From Echinococcus granulosus (lineage: Eukaryota > Platyhelminthes > Cestoda > Cyclophyllidea > Taeniidae): a DNA stretch of 64,000 nucleotides. This document shows positions 23,801 to 55,090 of this stretch, piece after piece. The position numbers and the translations under genes are program-made. Where the stretch lies: assembly GCF_000524195.1 (NCBI RefSeq), contig NW_020170449.1, forward strand, positions 5,752-69,751, read 5' to 3'. The notes under the pieces were generated by a model. The model saw only the letters and a program-made list of their open reading frames with translations. It had not been told where the DNA came from and made no database searches. How positions within the stretch are numbered: the first letter of the stretch is position 1; the number at the start of each line of letters is the position of its first letter.

Positions 23801-26397
23801 GGAGGCTTTGATTATGCAGGTAGCGTTAGTGAGCGACCTAGGGTCAATGTTTATTATATCGTAAGTGTCTTGATATAAATGTGAGGATAGTGTGCCTTAT
23901 GCTCCTGATAATATTTAGCGCATTCACTGGATTCGCGTGAATGATTGTATTTGGAATGAGTGGTAGTGGGGTTGTGTTCCTTGGATTCCTTATACCGCAC
24001 CCGTTAGAGGAATGCCATTCTAGAAGTAATGCTAAAGACTAGATGTTATTCCTCAGCAAATGGATTTCATGTACTCAACCCAAGTGAAATCCTCCCTATT
24101 CACTTATTTGCTGATTTAATGGCAGTGTGTCGAGTTTTTAGGCGGTCTGTTTGCTCTAGGGATTTAAAATATTTTTTTAGTTTTGATGATGTCATTTTAA
24201 TTGGATCTTCTTAGATTCAGTCTTCTCTGCACCTTTGCATGGTAGTCAACCTCTTTTGACAACGTGAATTCGAAGTTCTACCTGTAGCGTTTCGATCTTT
24301 TGTCCTAGCCCCTTTCTTCCCAGGTTAGTAGTTGGTGTCAACCCTGCGATGCCACTTTTTACCTTATTTTTTTGTACTCTTTCAGCCTACCCTTATTTCG
24401 GTAAGTTAATGAATCGAATCTAGCCGCCTTTGTTCAGCAGCACCAACACTTTAACGCATTCGAACTGCTTCCTTTCGTCTTTTATCACAAAGAGAGCTTA
24501 AAGTTGCGCGTCGAGGGGTTGTGGTGGTGGATTTGTCGGTTGTGGTGTTTGCGTAAACTTCTTTGTAGGTTTGTCCTTATTGTCGAGGTGGATTTGGGCT
24601 CTCGATGCTCCCTATAATGTAACTCAACTAACAATTTCCACATTCATTTTTACTCCTAAAAAGGAACTTTTCGACTAGATTGAAAGAATAACTGCCTGGT
24701 CAGGGAGAGATAATCTCGTGGCACACTAACATGTTTATTTTCTGCCTCAACAGTGAAGCAAGCCCTTCTTATTTTGCATCATTGAGGCTTCGATGCCTCT
24801 CAGGGTATTCTTGTGTACAAAAGGGAATCAGTACCGCCGCTGCTTTACCTCTTTTTTATATCATACGCTCAGCTTTTGATTCTGAATGAGATTATTCATC
24901 GCCTCTGCTGTTATTTGTGACTCGGTAATTTTAAACTAATTTGCTGCCTTACTTTTGTGCATGAATGCTCGTCAAAGTTTCATTTCTTTGCTCTCATTTA
25001 CTTTTCCGCAATGTGCTTCAGGTTGATTTTGTGTTTGTAGAGCTAAGTGTTGTTGAAGCAGGTGATGATTTTTTGATGTGTGAGAAATTACCATTCCAGG
25101 GTGTAATGCACTTCTTGGTCGTGTGAATTGTATAAGAACTATTTCATTCTATTGATAAGCCGTTAAGTAGTTAGGTATGTGATTTTGATTGTCACCAACT
25201 CTCGAATGTAGAGCTGAGTTTAAATCGAGCATTCTATAATTAATAATCTATTATCCAAGTAAAAAACATAAGTCTGGGACTGAAAAGTGCTCATACCTTG
25301 ACCGATTTGTTCTTTGTTTCGAGCCATTACATTCGTAAACGTACACAGTGAGTTGGCAAGGCTTCGCAATTCAGGGCTTACTGATCGTCTGACGTCTCTG
25401 AAGTGAGCGCAGAATAGAGCAGGATACTTCTAAACGCTTGACTTTGACAGTTCAACTGATCAAGCCACTTGGAAAACGAGTAGTATAGCTAGAATGCGGT
25501 TTCTTCGAATAAAATTACTGGGTTAATAATCGTGAGAAAGAACCGGTTGAATGAAGGAGTTGTCGACTATCATAAAAACGCATTAAATTTATTTTTTCAT
25601 GCTTCACATAAACCACCGCAAACAACCTGCGTAGTAAGTAGTCTGTTCATGAATAGGTCTTGCGAATATCCGCTTGGTATGTCTAGAATGTACCAAGAAT
25701 ACCATGGGGTTGTAATGCCCAGCTACTTCTAAATGAGGTAGCATATCCCGGAGGACGTTCTGTACTTTAGGATCAGCACAAGTTTATCCAGTGTGGTTGC
25801 TGAGAGTCCTTCTATTGGTTACTCAATGGAACTGTTCAATACTCATAAATCAAGCAGTATTTTCGTAATAAGGCTTCTTGACTCCGAGATCGATCTAGTA
25901 CATCAAACAGTTAGATAAACAGCAAGTTCAGGGCTTATTTTGATTGGTCTCAGCAAAAGTTTAACCTGCTTACCTGCATTTAATTTCTAAACTAATCACA
26001 ACTTAGGCGGCATATCCTGGATAAAACGGCGATTTAAGGCCTGATAATCACCCATCCTGCCTAGAAAGGTAAGTTGACACAGGGTGTTGACCTCTAGGAT
26101 ACGCCAAACGCAGTGGACACGGAAACTGGGACAGGTCGCGGCGACCAAACGGTGTGGGACAACGAGAGCGATGGAGTGGCCTACAGCTACGCCATGTTTC
26201 ACTTCATGATGCTGTTAGCCACGCTTTTCGTTATGATGTCCATCACTAACTGGTACCAGCCGGACAAACACACTGCTCTACTTTCGGCCAATAACGCGAG
26301 CTTCTGGGTCAAGGCAGTGAGCAGCTGGGCTTGTGTGGCCATTTATGTGTGGACTCTGGTCGCGCCTGCTGTCTTCCCTAATCGGGAATTTACTTAG
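17896..26397 (+). CDS. SERINC: Serine incorporator (SERINC/TMS/TDE1 family), 3 exons, complete
   Basis: Coding exons are 17896-18666, 21374-21628 and 26098-26397. All junctions are phase 0 and GT-AG, giving 441 residues, close to the usual ~450. The start has a good context (gcaATGG) and leads into the typical cysteine-rich N-terminus (MGCILSCLACCFCNAATS). The protein is a multi-pass membrane protein. Family signatures include 'GFWFFKI', 'YTLY/IMYLTWSAL' across the exon 1-2 junction, 'CNPTL', 'SSFRTSS', 'VWDNESDGVAYSYAMFHF', 'NWYQPD' and the C-terminal 'YVWTLVAPAV..NREF'. SERINC proteins are linked to serine incorporation into phosphatidylserine and sphingolipids and to lipid scrambling. Here that role is inferred from the family. 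Introns are 2.7 and 4.5 kb. The gene is convergent with the kinesin-13 gene. Confidence 0.95.
18667..21373 (+). other. Intron 1 of SERINC
   Basis: The donor is CTTCAG|gtgggt and the acceptor is ctgtctgcag|TCTTCA. Several short open frames occur on both strands (for example 19004-19234 +), but none has a recognisable domain. No RNA gene was recognised. Confidence 0.7.
21629..26097 (+). other. Intron 2 of SERINC, strongly T-over-A biased
   Basis: The donor is ATAGCG|gtgagt and the acceptor is gacctctag|GATACG. The sense strand is markedly rich in T and G; for example 22261-22320 has 26 T and 6 A by direct count. A 'tttatttatttatta' run lies at about 22112. Open frames here are short by-products of the bias. 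Confidence 0.65.
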
Positions 26398-27919
26398 CTT
26401 GGGCGCGTCGTTTCCCGTGTTCACTCTCTCCCTCTCTCTCCATCCATACATTGACTGGCAGAGATTGCGCCGCATTGAGTTGTTGTAACTGTTGCTCCTC
26501 ATTTATTCACTTTCTTAACAAACTATCCATTCCCCTCCTTATTTGTCGATACTCTTGTGTTAGATGGCGTTAGTACGTACTCAAAGCATTGTTTTACTCA
26601 CCAAAATAAGTAGTTTGGATTGGAAGAGGTATTGTGACTCGCAGGACCATCTCCGAGACCAGTAGGACACGTCACTTTGGAGTTGGGTTTCATACTGCCA
26701 AGGAATTAATGACCCAGGTGTCGTGAGTAGGACTTCGCGTCACTAGAGTGAAGGCTGATTCGGGGAAGACCGAAAGCCCACATAATCTGACCGACCAGAA
26801 GCAGATGCTTTCCTGCCGCGCGGCCCCCTCTCTCGACTACGTCAGTTTTGGCCGCCGTTAGTTCTCACCTGATTTCATTCCGATCCGATATGACCCAATT
26901 GTCCGAGAAAGATCTGTGGCGAAAAACCGCAAGTTGCAGTAGAACGACAGCCGATCGAGCGGTATAGGACTACACGGACTGTCCGATCTCCGCCGCAGCG
27001 CATCACTCAGGTTCACGGGGATATAACCTCCCTGTCCGTCGATGATGACATGACATGATTTGCTACGTCTTTGGGGATGGCCTGGGCCGATTGGAATCAC
27101 TAGCCACGACTACTATGGGGCCCGAATTGTTTGCCATTCAAATACCACAACGCCAAATAGGAGGAGCCATCCACTGGAATCATGGGGCCCCTTAGACGGC
27201 TGACAGAAAGCAAGTGCTTCCGAAAGGCGGTCTCGAATAAATGAACCCTGGATACACGTTCCCGCAGTCTCCCCAACTCGCCTCAAAAAGCATTCAACGT
27301 TAGCAGAGGAAAAAGTCCACCACAGTTACCAAACCACCTCAACTATCAAGTCATCCAGACATGAAACCCCAGCAGCGTCCACCACGTTGTCAAACACGTC
27401 TTTTGCTATTTCATCGCCTTTCAAAACAACTTGGATCCAGTATCCCAATACACGACACAGGATGGAAGAAAAAGCATAGACACATCCGGCTCAACAATGC
27501 ATTTGTTTGTATTTGCTTGCGTGTCTGTATGTTTGCGTTTGTTGGTTTCCTAGCTTATGAACAAATGACTGACGCCAGCACAGACACTCGCAACCTCCGC
27601 AGAGAGGAGAAGCGAGAAGAGAAGGAATGCCACTGGATGAAAAAATGGCAGTGTCTGTGACACGACTCGACGTGTCGCGTTGTGGTGTGAGACGCGACAA
27701 TAGGGGAGGGAAGGGGGAGGTAAAAGGAAGATTGCATTTGCATGTAGAGCAAAAGTCTTCTCCTCACAAAGGTAGTGGAGATCGTAGGGAGGTGGAGATA
27801 AACGCGTAGAAATGACTCGATGCGACGGCGGTACGAGAAAGTGTCGAGAGAAGGAAACACATTGGTACAACAGGGACAATAAGGAGGGCAGGAGGGTGGG
27901 TGTCCGGGTGTGGGACTAC
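26398..27919. other. Convergent 3' interval between SERINC and kinesin-13
   Basis: Both neighbouring genes end here, so it should contain two 3' UTRs. An AATAAA at 27236-27241 is a possible SERINC polyadenylation signal, about 840 bp past the stop. The part from about 26640 to 27130 is richer in GC and CpG than its surroundings (for example the 'ccgcgcggccccc' stretch). An 80-codon minus-strand frame at 26858-27100 is probably chance. Confidence 0.45.
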
Positions 27920-47056
<19,137 letters not shown>

Positions 47057-47551
47057 TGTTAAAAAGTAACAGCCACAAGTATTTAACGAGTGTGTGTCAT
47101 TTAAATGACTAAGAGACCCATTAAAACACTCCTAGGAGGCCGCATGTTCCCATGACAACATTAGTTAGTTAAATTGGTAAATCTGTATTACCCCTATCTA
47201 AATTAGCAACTTTATTCTTACTATTTAAAAGTGGAATTTTCATGCTGCATGATTCCAATAATAATGCTCTTTGTTCTAGACTCCTTTACAATTAAAAATT
47301 CTTCATTCAGAACTTAATTATTTTACGTTTCTGACTTATTCATATTTTAAATTTATTTTTGCCTTAGCGCGTTAATTATCAAGCCTTACCTCGTTACTTA
47401 TAACCATTCCTGGTCCTCTAATAATTTCACGTTGGTTTTCTTATGCTCCAGACGTTACAATGATCGAAAAGGCGCTCCATGAAGCTACTTCCGTGTACAC
47501 CAGTCTCTACTATTAGCCCTTACTGAAATACTTTCCAGTGGCATAATTGTA

Positions 47552-47844
47552 GCATCCCGAGACTTCCCTGAAGACGAAAGAAGACACAATACTTGGGCAG
47601 AATATATATATTCAGCACAGAGGTGTTTGGGCTGCTGACATGGCCGGAAAGGCCAGCCCACCTAGCGCGGTACAAGAAGGCAAATTCAAAAGTGCAAAAG
47701 TGGCGCCTCGCCAATACCGAGGGATAAACCACCATTGTATTACATAGCCTCTCTCCTCTTTTGAGCGTTGTCCCCGGCGCTCCTGAAGGTCAACCTCCCT
47801 TGTCAGCCATTACAACGTAGTCGGTGCTGTAAAGATACACCCGC
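47552..47844. mobile_element. Dispersed element, copy 1
   Basis: This stretch repeats at 48342-48615 with mismatches and small indels. Shared words include 'cccgagacttccctgaaga', 'gcaaattcaaaagt', 'aataccgagggata' and a distal 'acccgc' segment. Read on the minus strand, both copies give related frames containing FCTFEFAF and QGSLG; on the plus strand they share 'IQK.KSG.SPIPRD'. Either strand may be the original coding one. The element type is not identified. Confidence 0.6.
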
Positions 47845-48341
47845 TATCCGACCGTGTCAGTCACCAAATTAGCGTGCAACTGAGATAATTGACCTCAGCG
47901 TCACTGATCCCTCTTGGCAACTTAACTGGGTCTGGAGTTCCGTCCGGTTTGGAAACTTGATTCAAGAATGGGGAATTGTGCTGGCCATTAGGCCTGTCCA
48001 TAGATAGATGAAGGAACACTGGCAGATCCATAAGAGTGTAGTGCTTCTGTTCCTCCTTGCCACGTTGTTCCCACTTTGAACGTTAGGGAAAGTTTTTAAC
48101 GAAACTTCCAGATGGTTTACGGCTACCGTCACTTCAGTTGTTAATAGCTTTTCTGCAGAACACAGGGCTGAGATAGATGCTGAAGGTAGACGTCAACTTC
48201 AACCCTTCTACTAGGAATCACCGCCATTCTCCCATCCGTAGCATATGTCCTTCATGCGCTCCGCTGAGGTTCATTACGCAGCAGTGAAAATCAGGATACA
48301 TAACCTTTATGATAGGGTTCGCTTTTCGCTGTCACTAATGT

Positions 48342-48615
48342 GGCGTCCCGAGACTTCCCTGAAGATGAAAGAATGCACAATACTCTGGCAGAATATGTAT
48401 CCAGCACAAAGAAGATGTTTGAGCTACTGTCATGGCCCGAAGGCCAGCCCACCCAGCTAGGCACATGAAGGCAAATTCAAAAGTACAAAAGTGGCCCCTC
48501 ACCAATACCGAGGGATACAACTTGGCGAAAATTCAGTTTACCACTCTTAGATTTCTTGCATCCAGTATTCTGTGTCAGGCATCACAACGTTCGTGGTGCC
48601 TTAAAATCCACCCGC
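48342..48615. mobile_element. Dispersed element, copy 2
   Basis: This is the second copy of the element at 47552-47844, in direct orientation about 790 bp away. It keeps the same order of shared words, including the distal block with 'tcacaacgt' and 'ccacccgc'. Both copies contain frame-breaking differences, so they look decayed. Confidence 0.6.
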
Positions 48616-49189
48616 AAACCAAGAACAGCAAGCATATAATGTTCCTGCACGTGAGGAGGCATTTGATTCAGACGTTACTTATGTATCTCGTTAATTTCAT
48701 TGCTTATGCAATTTCGTTCTGTCTGTAAACTGCACTAGAGAGAGACTAATGCACGGGTTTCATGCTTTCCGAGGCGGAATGGTGCACTACAACTGTGGCA
48801 ACTCTTACTGTCAATCGCTGGACGTAAGCACACTGCTTCTAAGGCGAAACCTGTTATAAAAGTAGAAATATAAAATAATTTTACGCAACTATTATTCTAC
48901 ACCTATTTCCTCTATCCACTTTGCCCTCATCTCAGTGCTACCAAGCCATCTATCTCGGTCCCACTCAGCTAGGGGAGACCCAGCGTTAGTGATGTCTGTT
49001 CACCTAACTGCCACCATAATATAGGTGGCATTGACAGCTCCATGATGGACCCTTGCAAGTGGTTCAAGTCTGGTGTCACGTGGGTTGTCAATAGGGAGGC
49101 AAAGTTGGGATTGCCGCTAAGGAATTCAGTCCTCCTCAGCTAAGATCCCTCCTCCCTATCATAAAGGTTTTGTATTCGGTCGTGCCCCT

Positions 49190-49246
49190 TTGGACCGGAC
49201 TCGCTTACAGATGTCGTTAATGTGGCGTCCTGAGTCTTGGCTAGAG
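49190..49246. mobile_element. Dispersed element, partial third copy
   Basis: The text 'ggactcgcttacagatgtcg' followed by 'ttaatgtggcgtcctgag' resembles 48316-48353, the left flank and start of copy 2. Similarity then ends, so this is a fragment. It also shows that the element may begin upstream of the left limits given for copies 1 and 2. Confidence 0.4.
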
Positions 49247-50315
49247 CTGTAACTAGCCAATGGTAGTATTTTAAAATCCACACTACTAAAGTACAAGAAT
49301 GCTTGATAGGCATTAACACGGCTTTTAGGTCATGACCGCAGAGCGTAAGTACAACCTGGGGCGACCGCAGTCCCCCCGCGGTTAAACATACACTTCAATA
49401 AATGGTAGTTTTAAACAATCATATAGATCCGGAATCATGCACGGATATAGGGACAAGGTAACTATTTTGAACTAGTAGTTTTCACCTCTATTTATCTCAG
49501 CGTGACTTTATGCTACTTCATGCCTACTTAAATGGCTTCAGCTACCCAGAAAGTAGGTTTGACAATTCCAGCATCTTGGTTCCTTACCCACTTGGTTACT
49601 AACTCGTTCAAGTGGCATATTTTAAGATTCACAAAGCTTTTGGAGATACTTTTAGGCAAACATCAATTGTCTCCTAGGCAGTAGTGATGTACTTGGTGCG
49701 GTAAAAAGCCTTACCTGATTGCCTGTCTCACCGAGTTTGGATCTTCCTGCATTCTTGCCATATAAACGAACCAAATCTTGAATTCTCCAATTACATACAC
49801 GCAAAACGGTCAGAACCGACCCCCCAACCTTCGGCCTGCTTCAAACTCACATCCCTTGAGACCGGCATCCCTCCCGGAACCCTCCCATTGTTGTCAAAAG
49901 CCTTCCCTTCATTTCCCACCTCTCAGCTCCAAACTTGTACAATACTTCAAAAGTAGCCTGAAAACCAAATTACACCACTTCCCATAGAAGATAGCAAGGC
50001 TGTTGTTTGCAAAACGGTATAAATGCAAAGCCTTCTTATAAAATTCGTCGTCATAGAAAAAAGATAGGGAAAGGGGGAAGTACAATACCATACGCAAATG
50101 CCTGTCACACAGCACAAGCAACAGTTAGGGCGCTCGTTGTACAAAAAGGAAGAGAGAGCCAGAACGGTACAAATGCTCATCGCAGTGTTAGGTGTAGCAA
50201 TAGCAGTGGCAGAAGTATTAACGGTGGTAATACTAGCACTTGTAGTAAAATGTTAGAAAACTTCGCGTATAAATGGACTGGTGAAAAAAATGCGTGCATG
50301 TCGGTAGCAAAAAAA

Positions 50316-51286
50316 TCAGTCTGTGGCACCGCTTGTGCCTTCAATTGGAACGGCAATTCCACTTCCGGCAGTTCCAGCCAGTGGATTGAATGGTGGTGGG
50401 AGGGTGATGCGGCGTTTTAAAGGTGGAAGGTGGCTGTTGCTATTGGGAACGCGTGGAATGCCTTTCTTGGGAAGCGCGTACTTCGGTGGTGGTTTCACTT
50501 CCACCGCATCTGGTTGGGGTTTCGACTCAATCGAGCAGGGAGTGTTTTCCACTTTAGGCTGTGGTTCGTCTTTTACTGCCTGTGGGACAACAATCTAACA
50601 AAAAAAGATTACACTAACGTGTCTACTGAGAATAATTCGTCTCACTGTCTCAGTCCTTACCTGCTGTTGTCCAGCCAGGAGGAGGTGACGCAGGGCCCTC
50701 ACTTCTGAGTTCAAACCATCCAGTTTCAAGCGCAGAAGTGTGTTATCGGATTCCAGGCGTCCAGTTACTTCATCACGCATCGAGAGACGTGCCCGTTTGT
50801 TCTCCCGGCACCGACGAACCGCCTCATTGTTTTTGCGTCGTCGCTCCCTATACCGTTCATCGTCGTACTGACTCGGTGGACTACGAATGTCTTAAGTGAA
50901 AACATTCAACCATTAATATCTACTGAATGTAAGAGTGCCTCTAACAACGAGTATATCCAGCAGTTACTTACGTCCATTACGTCGCCTAGTGGGTTCATTT
51001 GGGATCTCAATTCTCTGCTGAGGTAGCGGTTGAAGTCCAAGTGGAAGACACGGAGACGACTGGTGGAGATCCCACGAGGGGGTTGCGTGGTTGTCAGCGT
51101 TGGAGCCATCACTTATCAACGGAGAGGCTGTGAGAGCCGCGGCAGAAATAAGAGCTTGAAGACCAGTGCAGGCGGGCGGGGTGATGGGATTTGGGGTGGT
51201 GTTCCAACTGCAGGATTGTGGACGACTTGCATTGTAGCTGCCTTCCAGAGCTGCCTGGGGTGATGTCGAAGTTAACACCGCCAATT
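50316..51286 (-). CDS. C/EBP-like bZIP transcription factor, last three coding exons (5' exon not found)
   Basis: Exons are 51286-50972, 50890-50661 and 50594-50316, with introns of 81 and 66 bp and in-frame GT-AG junctions. They encode 274 residues. The middle exon holds the bZIP. Its basic region 'RYRERRRKNNEAVRRCREN' is closest to C/EBP (especially the gamma type) in the NN-x-AV core. It runs into a leucine zipper with Leu at 7-residue spacing (residues 45, 52, 59 and 66 of that exon). The last exon is Pro-rich and contains 'PPLKRRITLPPPF'. The first of the three exons opens at acceptor 'actcacag' with two bases of a split codon and has no in-frame ATG, so at least one more 5' exon is needed, ending in phase 1. 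This is a nuclear DNA-binding regulator by family; its targets are unknown. Confidence 0.82.
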
Positions 51287-52084
51287 CTGTGAGTTTTCCA
51301 ACTAGGTAAAGGACAAAAAATACGAAGAAGTTGGTTATTCGATTTTGCCTTCCCGATCCTCAGTCTTTATCTTCAAAGTTTCGGAGTGGTCCAATAGTCA
51401 AGTGGGAAGGAAAGGAAGCAACGAAGGGAAGATCGGGTGGAAGTGGGGAGGTAGAACGGGAGAACGCTGTTACCTTCACCGAAATCTGCTGAGGCAGAGA
51501 GGGAGAGGGAAAGGGAGAAGGTTGCGCATGACTCACGGCCGGGGTGAGGCAGGCACGCGTCATACATTGGTCTCGGTAATAATTTCTGGAAGCCTGAGAA
51601 TTTGTAAACACACACAGCAGCGGTGGTGTTAGTGGCAAGCAAGAATTAAAGTCACTAAGTCAATCATTTGGTCAGGTGCGGAACAGAAATCGTGGACGTT
51701 AAATGATGATGGTGCGTGTTATCGAAATAGAACACGTGGATAACCCTCGATGTCTCTCCAGCAGCTTTATGAAAGCCTCATCTAAACGGAGTCAGATTTT
51801 GAGCGTTCCAAACATAAATGCTATCACCGCAACCTTGGTGGGAGTTACACAGCACAAAATTCATTCTGCATCGAGAGGTCCTCACGATACGATTTCACAA
51901 TTCTCCCGTTTTAATAAAAAGCAGTTGCTGCACCGATCTCACCAAAAACTAAATTTGATGAGTTGCGAGCTGCTTCAGGTAGGTACTTATGAAACGAAAG
52001 TAAAGCGAAAAAATGAATGAGAAATAACGCTAATGAGGTATCTAGGAGGTCAGTGAAAGACACTCCAAAACGACCGCCCACTGT

Positions 52085-52106
52085 CGCGTCACGTATATGT
52101 GACGCG
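52085..52106. promoter_or_regulatory. 22-bp palindrome with inverted TGACG half-sites
   Basis: CGCGTCAC, six bases GTATAT, then GTGACGCG form perfect 8-bp arms. Each arm contains a CRE/ATF half-site (CGTCA and TGACG). The palindrome lies about 800 bp upstream, in transcript sense, of the first located exon of the C/EBP-like gene. Binding is inferred, not shown. Confidence 0.4.
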
Positions 52107-53089
52107 TTCCCTTTATCAGGTTAATAACAACTGCCGCTGTACCAAATTGTAAGGTGCAACCAAATTAAACAACAAAATAGATTAGAGGGGTTTTTAGTCT
52201 GTCGGTGGCAATTATGTATTGTTAGTTTCTGAACAGAATAATGGTGGATCGAACGTGCATTGTGTAGTCTATGGAAGTCAATTTACCTCTGAGGGTTCGA
52301 TAGCAAAAGCGTCAGAAAACCCCTTCTTTTGTTTACCATTTTGCATAACTTCCCATATTACCATCACGCCTCTCCAATTCAAAGATTTTTTCACTGTACC
52401 TAAGAAAACTAGTTTTTAAAATGACACTATATTCACTACATACCTAGATAACATGCATCTTTGAGCTGAAGACGAAGGACACAAAAAATCTTAATCACTC
52501 TAAAATATCGATGAGCAGCATCAGGTGTGTCAAACTTATCTGTTCATTACCTCGCATCGTCTATGAAAATCGTGAAAACTCAATGAGAGTTCAGTTGTGA
52601 TTCCTCACTTTTCCACACTACTGAGGTGTCGATACTACAATTTGTATCCAAGCCGTTGTCAAGTGCTCGATCAAAACGGTTATTGAGGAGAAGCCTTAAG
52701 ACCGTCAGGCAGACGGCCGAACGTTTCCATGATCATGTTACACTTTACTCTATTAGTTCTGATCCATAATTTCGGTATAGCTTTCAACTGCCATGCAAAG
52801 CTACCTATCCTTCTACCGATAGGTTAAGTGGACATGAGTATGCGAAGTAAATAAACCTGTGTCATACAGCCACATTACAGTTCAAATCAATTGGTATGTT
52901 ATCTGCCCTCTTCCAGGCTAGTCTCATGCTCCAATTCAGTCACTTATTGCCGCAATTGGAAGCAGCCCTCCCCGGCCCTTCGCGTCTGTCCGGCGGGAGG
53001 CGCGAAAGGATGAGTTAGTGAACAGCCGGATGAATAAGCTACACACATTATGTGGGAGAACACATAAACACGTGTTTAGATTGCATGCA

Positions 53090-53590
53090 GACAGCACACA
53101 CACATATACACAGATGGACACACTTTGTTAGCCACTTGCGCCCAAAGCGTATAAGCCCGGACATTAGAGACCCAGAGAGAGAGAGAGCGTTATCCACCCA
53201 AAACGCGTCTACGTACGTGCGTTATGAGTCATCGCGAAAACAACAGTAAGTGGCAACGGCAGCAGTAGTATTGGAGGCTACGCGTGCAAGGGGAGGGGAT
53301 GTGAGTAATACCTCTTCCTCTACCCCTCGTAAGATGGGATGAAGTTAGACAACAGCACACGCAATGGGCCACGTCATAGGCCAGGGTACGATAGGAGGCA
53401 CAGGCACGCTCATTCACCCACTCACTCACTCATTCGCCTAGTCGGCCAATCGGCCAACCAGGAAGCCAGTTGGCTGCCCCCCCCCCCCCAACCTACCCCA
53501 CCACCACCCTACTACGACAGAAGGCAGTTCCGTCGGTTTGTGGGCTCGCCCGTGCTAGCTAGCTAGCTACCTAACCGGCCGGCTCTTGCT
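53090..53590. repeat. Cluster of simple repeats: CA, GA, C13, GCTA
   Basis: The stretch contains CA/TA dinucleotides (about 53095-53112), an AG run (53174-53187), a 13-C homopolymer (53477-53489) followed by Pro-codon-like CCA/CCT repeats, and four GCTA units (53554-53569). It is more CpG-rich than its surroundings and may mark a promoter, but no start site can be fixed. Confidence 0.55.
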
Positions 53591-54990
53591 TTTTTATCCT
53601 TTTCCTCCTCCGCTTCCCACTAATTCCCTCTCGACGAATTAGTCAGCTGCCTACCTTCAATGAATAATGGGTTGAATAGGCCCATGAGGGTTACGTGCAC
53701 CCACACGCACCTCGGTGTTCCTCGATTCCGCCAGCCAGCAAGTGGCAGAGGTATTTACGTCTCTTTCTCTGCTCAATTTTGAACTAGGTAGGAAAAACTC
53801 AGGGGATAGATGGACGCCCTATGAAACCATATTTCGAATTGAGTCTATCATTCCTTGGATTGTTCTCCCGTCGAGGGAGAAATTTGGATGACTGAATCTG
53901 CTACCATCGGTGCTTCTACCACAGACGGAGACAAACACCTTTTAGAGTTCTCCCTGAAATTCTGCTTCTATTGGTGAATCGCACCTATTGAGTTGCCATC
54001 CAGTTAAGAGTAATTGTGTGGAAACCATAAAGAACTCATTTGTGAATGCAAATCCTGGCATAAAACCACCTAGTGAAATGGTACAGACAACAGCTCGAAA
54101 ATCTAAAGAACGAAACGCCTGACCGATGAGAACGTGACCGCTATTGAATGAGCGATAGTTTGTGAAGTCATATTCTACAAAGAAGGGCTGACTTTGAAAA
54201 GCTTACAAACAAAACCCCGAGTGAGGTAACAATGCTCCGGATGAACGCAGCCAGACGGCAATCAGTCGATTTAAATCCTGCAAATAAACAAATTGACAAG
54301 AGATTTGTAGAGCTATTATAATTCTACATTGGATGACTCAATTTGCCCACGTTTCTGTTTTCACAATCGTCAATGAAGAAGAGATCGGAGGGTAGAAGGT
54401 AGTACGTGGTTACCCTTCTTCGAAAGTCTGTTCCGGTTAGTAACTTCTCGTCTATTGCAGTATCACCCATTTAAATTTAGTTTTTGAAAACTGTGAGTTA
54501 TTCAATGGGAAATTTGTGTTCGGTCGTGGAACAAATCGATGCTACAGAACAAAAACTTCAACGGACGAAGGAGCATTAATCGGACAGCAAGGTCACTGAG
54601 TTCGAACGCTAATGTCAGCCCACTCAGGGTTCCAGCCGGTATTCCACATATTCCATATTGTGGCACTAAGGATGAAGTAGGTTGGGAAAAGAAAAGGGGG
54701 AAAACAGATGTACCTAGGAAATTACACGGCAATTTGCGATTATCGTCTTCAAACTGGTTGCAGCGTTAAGAGAGCAATTTGGAATGTCGAATGTGCTCTG
54801 TGTTTGTGCCTTGGGCAGCTGGTGAAAAAAAAATCCTTATTTCATACTAGCGGGTAGTAAGAAACTCTCATTTGGTTCTCAATTAACGTTATTCCCACTT
54901 TTCAGGTGAACACCTGTTGAAAAAACCATAGATTATTCAACCCCGAACGCTAGTTCTTTCACGAAGCAAATCAACGCAGCAGCGCAGCCA

Positions 54991-55090
54991 NNNNNNNNNN
55001 NNNNNNNNNNNNNNNNNNNNNNNNNNNNNNNNNNNNNNNNNNNNNNNNNNNNNNNNNNNNNNNNNNNNNNNNNNNNNNNNNNNNNNNNNN
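54991..55090. other. Assembly gap (100 N)
   Basis: Exactly 100 unknown bases, the conventional size for a scaffold join of unknown length. Distances and gene continuity across it are uncertain. Confidence 0.98.

Larger units (their letters stand above)
47057..50315. other. Intergenic between the kinesin-13 start and the C/EBP-like gene end
   Basis: The kinesin-13 promoter should lie just above 47056, and the 3' UTR of the C/EBP-like gene just below 50316. Most of 47.5-49.3 kb is taken up by copies of a duplicated element described separately. No gene was supported. Confidence 0.5.
51287..54990. other. Upstream of the C/EBP-like exons; unplaced 5' exon and promoter expected
   Basis: The missing first exon should lie here or across the gap. 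I could not choose among weak candidates: two overlapping Ser/Pro-rich frames near 51360-51642 (-) and a frame in a GC-rich patch near 52936-53121 (-). Simple repeats and a bZIP-like palindrome in this stretch are listed separately. Confidence 0.45.

Noticed and set aside
26111..26113. Acceptor 'acgcag' as the start of SERINC exon 3
   Set aside because: It breaks the phase-0 frame; the upstream acceptor gacctctag at 26097 keeps it.
26858..27100. 80-codon minus-strand frame as a last exon of kinesin-13
   Set aside because: The kinesin C-terminus is already complete in exon 17 (27999-27920) with the conserved 'DKV' segment and a stop.
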